A program made the position numbers and the translations under genes. Below, piece after piece: positions 58,972-64,000 of a stretch of DNA of 64,000 bases. The DNA lies in the NCBI GenBank assembly GCA_041391765.1, contig JAWKNJ010000016.1:62001-126000 (forward strand), read 5' to 3'. The stretch is from SHAN690 sp041391765. Lineage in GTDB: Bacteria > Bacteroidota > Bacteroidia > Flavobacteriales_G > Salibacteraceae. Every line of letters starts with the position of its first letter. Position 1 is the stretch's first letter. The notes under the pieces were generated by a model. The model had not been told where the DNA came from. It ran no database searches and was given only the letters and a program-made list of their open reading frames with translations.

Positions 58972-61578
58972 CTATCGCTGAGGCACGCTAAACTGGCGGT
59001 CTCTGTTTAACTTTAAATCTTGCAGTGTTGATGCCTTTACATTAATGGCAAAATTGTATTGCTGTCGCTGACCAAATGGGGTTACGCCCAAACGCATTTC
59101 CCAGCAGTGGAGGTTACGATAGATGTCGAAGTTGGTATAGCCAAAGTCTTGATTAGTGATGTCATAAGATGTTCTTACACCAATCTTCCAGTTTTGAGTG
59201 ATGTTGATGTCGCCATTGAAATCCAGGTTCTGCGTTACAGTTTCCTTTAGTCCGGACCGCGCATAGCGTATGTTGTAAGTGATATTGGCACTCCAGGGAA
59301 CTTCGAAGTCTACGAAGTCATCGTAATAGAAGCCCTGTTCCGACAGTCGTTCACGCTTTTGTTCCACCATAGCTTTCGATTGTTTTGGGGTGATGCGATA
59401 GCTCAGCGCGCCTTGAGCGGCAGTCCAGCGGCCAATCTTTCCGTTCTTTTCAAACAGGAAAACATCATAGAACTTTCCGGTTGTCGGATCCATGGCATAT
59501 GGGTTCAGGGAGGCAGAACCATTGAATGTAAATCCCGGAACAACAGATGTTCGCACTGAAATACTCAGTGGACTCCATTTTAATGAGTCTTTAGATAGAT
59601 TGTACGCAGTTGAAAAACCAAATGCATCCAGGAGTTTAAGCTTCTTTTCTCCAGTAGCCTTGTCTGTGGTGTCCTTTAAGTCGCGAACCTTTAATTCGAA
59701 TGTGTTCTGAAGCGAAAAGTTCAAAACACCATTTTCTTGGGCTCCCGGTGTACCATATACTCCGCCTTCAAAAATGGAATACTGCAGTTCATTGCCCAGG
59801 CTGTCCCCTTGAATGGTTTGATAATATCCCCAATTCGGATCGCTGTAATCGGGCTTGTAGCTGATGCCGGCTGCGGGCGTCATTTGATGGCGCATGGCTC
59901 GTATAACATCGCTTTTGTACTGATAAATACCATAAATCACGGTGCTGAAATTCAATCCGGCAGAGCCTTCCCAGAACCCGTTGGCTTTATTAATCCGGGT
60001 TTCATCTACTGCACTATCAAGTTGTATTCCTTCAGTAGTTTGCCGAACTCCAACGAATCTGTTGGTAACGGATGGAGTCATGGTCACATAGCGAAACACT
60101 TTGTAACCCTGAATCGGAACATTCAATTGTGCGCCATTCTTCATTTCATTGAATGTGCTGTCTGTGAACATTTTGGAGTAGGGGGCGGTGACTTGGTTTT
60201 TTGCGCTCAAGTCTGCGCTGATACCCACCTTTTCCCAAGGCTTTTCTTCTCCGATCAGTTCCTTTCGTTTCAGCGGATAGATCCTGGTCATAGTCAAAGC
60301 CGCATCCGGAACTTGAAGATTGACCTGCTCGCTACTAGGGTTCTGGTTTCCTGCTGCTGCGGCCGAGAAAGTGAACGGGGTATTAGCAAAAGACTTTGTA
60401 TAACGAATGTTTGACTTCACGCTGGCTCGGGTATAATTGGATGCGCTGGATTGCACATTCAGTCGCTGCGAATTTGGGGTTCCGAAATCCACAGCCGCGC
60501 TGAAGCTTCGTCCGGGTTTTGCTTTTGGGTCTTCTTTGTGATTCCAAACAACGCGGTGAGCGATAGGTGAGCTGTTGTAGTCAGGGAATTCAGGTTCGCT
60601 ATAAACCCGTTTGATGACCTCCAGCCCCACATTTCCGCTATGGCGGTAGCGCTTGGCATATTGAGAATCTACATAACCACTCCAACTACCACGGGTGTAA
60701 ACATCTGCGCGCAAGGCAAAGTCTGCTCGATCACCAATCCCGAAATAATAACCACCGCCATTCAGCGAAAACCCGAGTCCTTTGGTTTGATCATAACTTG
60801 GAATAATAATTCCGTTTGATCTGCTCTCTGAGTTCGGGAAATAGCCAAAGGGCACTACGAGTGGAGTTGGAATGTCGGCAATGCTCAAGTAAGCCGGACC
60901 TGTGATGATCTTGTCTTGTGTGATCACCTTTAGGCGCTTTGCATGAATGTGAAAGTGAGGTTCTACATAATCACAGGTGGTGTATTTGCCCTCAGAAATA
61001 TAGATCACGTTACCCGTGTCCTTCTTCACTACCTCTCCATGAAGGAACCCTTCAGCCTCCTGTGTGATCACCTTCTTGCTGAGTCCGCGCTGCGTTTTGA
61101 AATTGTAGCGCATTTCCCCGGCATCAAAGTTTTGATCGCCCTGATGAAAGATAGGTTGACCGGCCATTTTTCCCGTACTATCAGGTAGTCCCGTGGCGTG
61201 CAGTTCGCTGGTGGCCAATGATATTTCAATAAAGTCTGCCTCCAGCTTGATGTCGCCATACTCGGCAATGGCATTGCCGTAGAGGTAGACTTTCTCGTGT
61301 TCTAAATCAATTAACATGGAGTCTTCAGCCTCATAGGTCACTTCATAATCCAGCGTGGATTTTCGTTTTGGTGGCGTTGTATCTTGTGCCAATGAATCCT
61401 GTGCGAGCGAATCGAGCGTAAGTGAATCTTCGATCGGGTTTGTCGCCAGAGTTGAGTCGATCAAGAATGTTCCCGTGTCGCGCCCCGTGGTTTCATAGTT
61501 GTCTAATCCCTGAGACACACCTTGAAATGCAGTGAAAACAATTAACAGAAACAGGTGAAATAATCGTGAAAGCCTCAA
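58972..61578 (-). CDS. lptD: LPS-assembly outer-membrane protein, LptD-like
   Basis: 868 aa. A signal peptide (1 to about 23, TAFQGVSQ) and a Ser/Asp/Leu-rich linker precede an OstA/LptA-like beta-jellyroll (EHEKVYLYGNAIAEYGDIKL, LEADFIEISLATSELHATG). The large barrel has the LptD hallmarks ISEGKYTTCDYVEPHFHIHA (Cys), PFGYFPNSESRSNGIIIPSY and GLGFSLNGGGYYFGIGDRAD. It inserts LPS into the outer leaflet of the outer membrane. The C terminus has aromatic alternating strands (WEMRLGVTPFGQRQQYNFA). Divergent from the amidase, with interleaved promoters. Confidence 0.9.
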   Translation of the reverse strand: MRLSRLFHLFLLIVFTAFQGVSQGLDNYETTGRDTGTFLIDSTLATNPIEDSLTLDSLAQDSLAQDTTPPKRKSTLDYEVTYEAEDSMLIDLEHEKVYLYGNAIAEYGDIKLEADFIEISLATSELHATGLPDSTGKMAGQPIFHQGDQNFDAGEMRYNFKTQRGLSKKVITQEAEGFLHGEVVKKDTGNVIYISEGKYTTCDYVEPHFHIHAKRLKVITQDKIITGPAYLSIADIPTPLVVPFGYFPNSESRSNGIIIPSYDQTKGLGFSLNGGGYYFGIGDRADFALRADVYTRGSWSGYVDSQYAKRYRHSGNVGLEVIKRVYSEPEFPDYNSSPIAHRVVWNHKEDPKAKPGRSFSAAVDFGTPNSQRLNVQSSASNYTRASVKSNIRYTKSFANTPFTFSAAAAGNQNPSSEQVNLQVPDAALTMTRIYPLKRKELIGEEKPWEKVGISADLSAKNQVTAPYSKMFTDSTFNEMKNGAQLNVPIQGYKVFRYVTMTPSVTNRFVGVRQTTEGIQLDSAVDETRINKANGFWEGSAGLNFSTVIYGIYQYKSDVIRAMRHQMTPAAGISYKPDYSDPNWGYYQTIQGDSLGNELQYSIFEGGVYGTPGAQENGVLNFSLQNTFELKVRDLKDTTDKATGEKKLKLLDAFGFSTAYNLSKDSLKWSPLSISVRTSVVPGFTFNGSASLNPYAMDPTTGKFYDVFLFEKNGKIGRWTAAQGALSYRITPKQSKAMVEQKRERLSEQGFYYDDFVDFEVPWSANITYNIRYARSGLKETVTQNLDFNGDINITQNWKIGVRTSYDITNQDFGYTNFDIYRNLHCWEMRLGVTPFGQRQQYNFAINVKASTLQDLKLNRDRQFSVPQR

Positions 61579-61600
61579 AATTCTTGGTCGGGGATGATTC

Positions 61601-61608
61601 TACATTTG
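61601..61608 (+). promoter_or_regulatory. Candidate -7 promoter element of the amidase gene
   Basis: TACATTTG, a full TAnnTTTG match, ends 31 bases before the ATG at 61640. A TTG at 61584 is closer than the usual -33 spacing. Confidence 0.4.
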
Positions 61609-61628
61609 TTTGGGTAGAAAATTGCGGG

Positions 61629-61636
61629 CAAATCTA
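61629..61636 (-). promoter_or_regulatory. Candidate -7 promoter element of lptD
   Basis: Reads TAGATTTG on the minus strand, with TTTG (61657-61654) 17 bases further upstream as a possible -33 element. The lptD ATG is about 50 bases downstream. This site lies within 20 bases of the divergent amidase promoter. Confidence 0.4.
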
Positions 61637-61639
61637 AGC

Positions 61640-62884
61640 ATGAATCGCGGAGGCAAATCAGAAGAGCTTCTTAACAAAGCAAAAGGTGGATTGTTAATAC
61701 TGGCGGCCATTTTGGTCCTGCCATTGTTTTCATCCTTTGTGTTCAACCATCGTGGACCAAAAATGTCCAGCTTGGGTGTGATGAAGGTGGTGATTGATGC
61801 CGGTCACGGAGGAACCGATCCCGGTAACCTCGGAACCGGACGCTACAAAAAGACCGAAAAAGATATTTCATTGGACGTGGCGATGAAGTTGGGAGATTAC
61901 ATTCAACGAGCTTTCCCTGAAGTGGACGTGGTCTACACCCGAAAAGAAGATAAGTTCGTAACGCTGAAGGGACGCACTGAGATCGCGAATAAGGCAGGAG
62001 CCGATCTGTTCATCTCCATTCATTGCAACTCAGCGCCCAGCAAGGATGCACACGGTACGGAAACTTTTGTGATGTCCATGACCAAGGTGAAGGCAAATTT
62101 GGAGTTGGCTCAGAAAGAAAATTCGGTCATTCTGTTGGAAGAAAACTACGAACAGACCTACGAAGGTTTTGACCCCAACGACCCTGAAGGTTTGATTGCG
62201 CGTTCCATCGCCCAGTCCGTGTTTATGGATCAGAGCCTTAGTTTGAGCGCGAAGATTCAGGAACAATATCGCGAACGGGTTAGCAGACGAGACCGAGGTG
62301 TAAAGCAAGCGCCATATTGGGTGATCAGCTTTACGACCATGCCAAGTATATTGACGGAATTGGGGTTTTTAACGAACAAAGAAGAAGAAGACTTTCTCAA
62401 CAGTGAGAACGGCCGAGTCTATATGGCTTCTGCCATTTACCGGGCTTTTAAGGAGTATAAGGCGGAGATAGAGGGTGTAGAAATATCCGTTCCCGATTTT
62501 GAGAAAGATCTTCCTGAACCCAGCGCGGAAGTGATATCGAAGCCCGAATCTGCGGTTGAGGAAATCGCACCCAAGAAAGATAGTCCGACAAAGGAGGAGC
62601 CTTCTTCGGAGGTAATTTATAAGATACAATTGGCTTCTTCTTCAACTCAAATTGAGCTGAAACCTGAGAACTTTAGCGGGTTAGAGGATGTGAAAGAATA
62701 CCAAGCAGACGGCCTCTACAAGTACACGGTGGGGGAAGTAACGGATTATAAAAAAGCTGTTTCTTTGCAAGTAACGGTGCGTGAAAAGGCGTTTCCGGGA
62801 GCGTTTATCATCGCATTTTACGAGGGTGAACGGATTCCCATAGCTCAGGCACTTGAACTCTCAAAAGCAAAGAGCAACAAGTAA
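61640..62884 (+). CDS. N-acetylmuramoyl-L-alanine amidase (Amidase_3)
   Basis: 414 aa from the ATG at 61640 (a TTG at 61610 is less likely). One N-terminal membrane or signal segment (about 17-36) precedes the catalytic domain. MKVVIDAGHGGTDPGNLG holds the first zinc His (H56), followed by KKTEKDISLDVAMKL (Glu), LFISIHCNSAP (His) and SILTELGFLTNKEE (catalytic Glu). A Glu/Pro/Ser-rich linker (about 285-325) leads to a C-terminal SPOR-like region (YKIQLASSSTQIEL). It cleaves the peptide stem from peptidoglycan during cell separation. Confidence 0.92.
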   Translation: MNRGGKSEELLNKAKGGLLILAAILVLPLFSSFVFNHRGPKMSSLGVMKVVIDAGHGGTDPGNLGTGRYKKTEKDISLDVAMKLGDYIQRAFPEVDVVYTRKEDKFVTLKGRTEIANKAGADLFISIHCNSAPSKDAHGTETFVMSMTKVKANLELAQKENSVILLEENYEQTYEGFDPNDPEGLIARSIAQSVFMDQSLSLSAKIQEQYRERVSRRDRGVKQAPYWVISFTTMPSILTELGFLTNKEEEDFLNSENGRVYMASAIYRAFKEYKAEIEGVEISVPDFEKDLPEPSAEVISKPESAVEEIAPKKDSPTKEEPSSEVIYKIQLASSSTQIELKPENFSGLEDVKEYQADGLYKYTVGEVTDYKKAVSLQVTVREKAFPGAFIIAFYEGERIPIAQALELSKAKSNK

Positions 62885-62888
62885 TCGA

Positions 62889-63899
62889 TTGAAAGTTAGA
62901 AATGAAATAAAGGTTGGCGTTGTCATCCTTGTAGCGCTTGCGTTACTCTACTTCGGATTGAACTACTTGAAAGGTTCCGACATCTTCATCAAGACTCGTT
63001 ACTATTACGCACTTTATGATCAGATTGATGGTTTGACGAGAGACAATTTCGTCATGCTGAATGGGGCGCGTGTTGGTCGAGTTTCTTCGGCAGAACTTTT
63101 ACCTAGTCGAGGAAATAAAATCCTGGTCAAAATGGAGATCCTGATTCCGGATTTGAAGATTCCAGATAGCACTAGGGCTATTATTATTAATCAAGACTTG
63201 TTAGGTTCAAAAGCCATTAACCTTGAATTTCCAGTCACCGAATACTTTCACGAGGATGGTGATACGTTGATTTCCGGTATTGAAAAGGAAATATCCCAAG
63301 TAGTTGAAGAGCGCCTGGCTCCAATTCAGGCTAAAATTGAAGTTTTGGTTGAGGAAACTCAGGATCTCATCGCGCACGTTAAGATCACTGTATCGACCAT
63401 TAATGAGACTGTTCACACTGCGGAGACAGCCATTGGAAGCATAGAGCACGCAACTGTCACTGTAGATACGCTGATCACCCAATCTAATGAAAGGATCAGA
63501 CAAATCCTTGGCAACGTAGCGTCCATCACAAATAATTTAAAAGCGAACAGCGATAACATTAGTGATATATTGGCGAATATCGCGACCATCAGCGACTCGC
63601 TGACTCGTGCGAACTATGCAGCTGCTATTGAGCGAGCAACCAGTGCCTTAGGTCAATTTGATTCGTTGATTACAAGCATCAACAATGGTCAAGGCTCCAT
63701 GGGAATGTTGGTGACCGATGACAAACTGTATCGTAATTTGGAGCAGGCCTCACTTGAAATTGATAAACTTGCTGAGGACTTAAGGGTGAATCCCGAGCGC
63801 TACGTTCACGTTTCTGTTTTTGGCCGTAAGGAGAAACCGGCAGATAAGCCTAAGAAAAAGCAGCGAGACGAGGGTGGGCAGGTGGTCGAGCCCGAATAA
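62889..63899 (+). CDS. MlaD/MCE-domain lipid-transport protein
   Basis: 336 aa from a TTG at 62889, which places the start like family members (a short polar lead, then VRNEIKVGVVILVALALLYF); an in-frame ATG at 62853 overlapping the amidase gene is the alternative. One N-terminal transmembrane helix anchors a periplasmic MCE domain (about 35-125: YYALYDQIDGLTRDNFVMLN, NGARVGRVSSAELL, LGSKAINLEF). A long helical coiled-coil tail (about 150-290) is rich in Thr, Ile and Asn, followed by a Lys/Glu-rich end. MCE proteins form rings or tubes that carry lipids between the membranes. Confidence 0.87.
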   Translation: MKVRNEIKVGVVILVALALLYFGLNYLKGSDIFIKTRYYYALYDQIDGLTRDNFVMLNGARVGRVSSAELLPSRGNKILVKMEILIPDLKIPDSTRAIIINQDLLGSKAINLEFPVTEYFHEDGDTLISGIEKEISQVVEERLAPIQAKIEVLVEETQDLIAHVKITVSTINETVHTAETAIGSIEHATVTVDTLITQSNERIRQILGNVASITNNLKANSDNISDILANIATISDSLTRANYAAAIERATSALGQFDSLITSINNGQGSMGMLVTDDKLYRNLEQASLEIDKLAEDLRVNPERYVHVSVFGRKEKPADKPKKKQRDEGGQVVEPE

Positions 63900-63914
63900 C
63901 GCTAAAATCAACCT

Positions 63915-64000
63915 ATGATCTCAAGCATCATTTTTGTCGTGCTCCTGCTGGCTACGACAGCTATTTTCATTCGCAGGATTATGGAGATCAGATCAAACAT
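63915..64000 (+). CDS. Start of a probable (Fe-S)-binding membrane protein, cut by the window edge
   Basis: 28 codons are visible: MISSIIFVVLLLATTAIFIR, then RIMEIRSN, one transmembrane helix with a basic follow-up. In Bacteroidota genomes an Fe-S oxidoreductase-like gene with such an N terminus often follows the amidase and MCE genes, which is the only basis for the family call. Confidence 0.45.
   Translation, partial: MISSIIFVVLLLATTAIFIRRIMEIRSN

Noticed and set aside
58883..58981. 32-codon open frame (begins MIDLAVFEYP) between the small Cys/His gene and lptD
   Set aside because: Too short, overlaps the lptD end, and no ribosome-binding site or family supports it.
1..64000. tRNA, rRNA, CRISPR arrays, insertion sequences, integrases
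   Set aside because: I looked through the intergenic stretches for cloverleaf ends, regularly spaced repeats and transposase or integrase motifs and found none; short RNAs cannot be excluded by eye.

Overview
The window is a 64 kb piece of a Bacteroidota chromosome, most likely Flavobacteriia or a close relative. The support is lineage-specific gene forms: an LpxC-FabZ fusion, a short CarB that ends after the second ATP-grasp half, DUF4834 and DUF5687 family proteins, a PorX-type response regulator, secreted proteins with type IX secretion (T9SS) sorting domains of types A and B, and Bacteroidota-type promoter elements (TAnnTTTG). I saw no rRNA, tRNA, CRISPR array or insertion sequence. Genes are packed closely and no gene-free stretch exceeds about 200 bases.

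Region 1 (1-3.7 kb): the end of nadC, then an M1 metallopeptidase whose C-terminal third looks like an outer-membrane beta-barrel. Region 2 (3.7-13 kb, minus strand): a nine-gene operon in which every gene overlaps the next. In transcription order it encodes a CMP-sugar-acid synthetase (NeuA type), a DapA/NanA-type lyase with an altered active site, two different NeuB-type synthases, a NeuD-type acyltransferase, a sugar isomerase/epimerase, a CBS-DegT aminotransferase fusion, a fold-I PLP enzyme of unknown reaction and a fold-III PLP decarboxylase. Together these suggest biosynthesis of an unusual CMP-activated nonulosonic (sialic/legionaminic-like) acid. The usual NeuC/PseG-type hydrolase and sugar dehydratase are absent from the window. 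Region 3 (13-27.5 kb): the rest of a surface-glycan locus, with a PhyH-type oxygenase, an SGNH-type two-domain protein, a Wzx-type flippase, GT-B glycosyltransferases, a sulfotransferase, a PIG-L deacetylase next to a formyltransferase, a polysaccharide deacetylase, a YfhO-type membrane protein and a zinc-ribbon methyltransferase. The locus probably builds, modifies (sulfate, N-formyl, methyl) and exports a sugar-acid-containing glycan.

Region 4 (27.5-43 kb): carB-DUF4834, a DUF5687/ABC transporter pair, an orphan OmpR-type regulator, three secreted or lipid-anchored proteins, and the operon hpt-adk-obgE-(membrane protein)-aroB-aroA. Region 5 (42.5-51 kb): purK and purE separated by a long imperfect palindrome, a large T9SS cargo protein, and the lipid A operon lpxD-lpxC/fabZ-lpxA followed by an ABC ATPase. 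Region 6 (51-64 kb): an HD hydrolase divergent from porX, tsaE, an alanine dehydrogenase broken by an apparent one-base frameshift, a three-gene signalling cassette (small Cys-containing protein, TPR histidine kinase, LuxR-type regulator) flanked by two copies of a palindromic 23-bp repeat, a small Cys/His protein, lptD, an N-acetylmuramoyl-L-alanine amidase, an MlaD-type protein and the start of an Fe-S protein.

The two places most likely to hold undescribed biology are the nine-gene sugar-acid operon with the modification genes beside it (3.7-22 kb), and the signalling cassette with its paired palindromes (55.6-58.8 kb).
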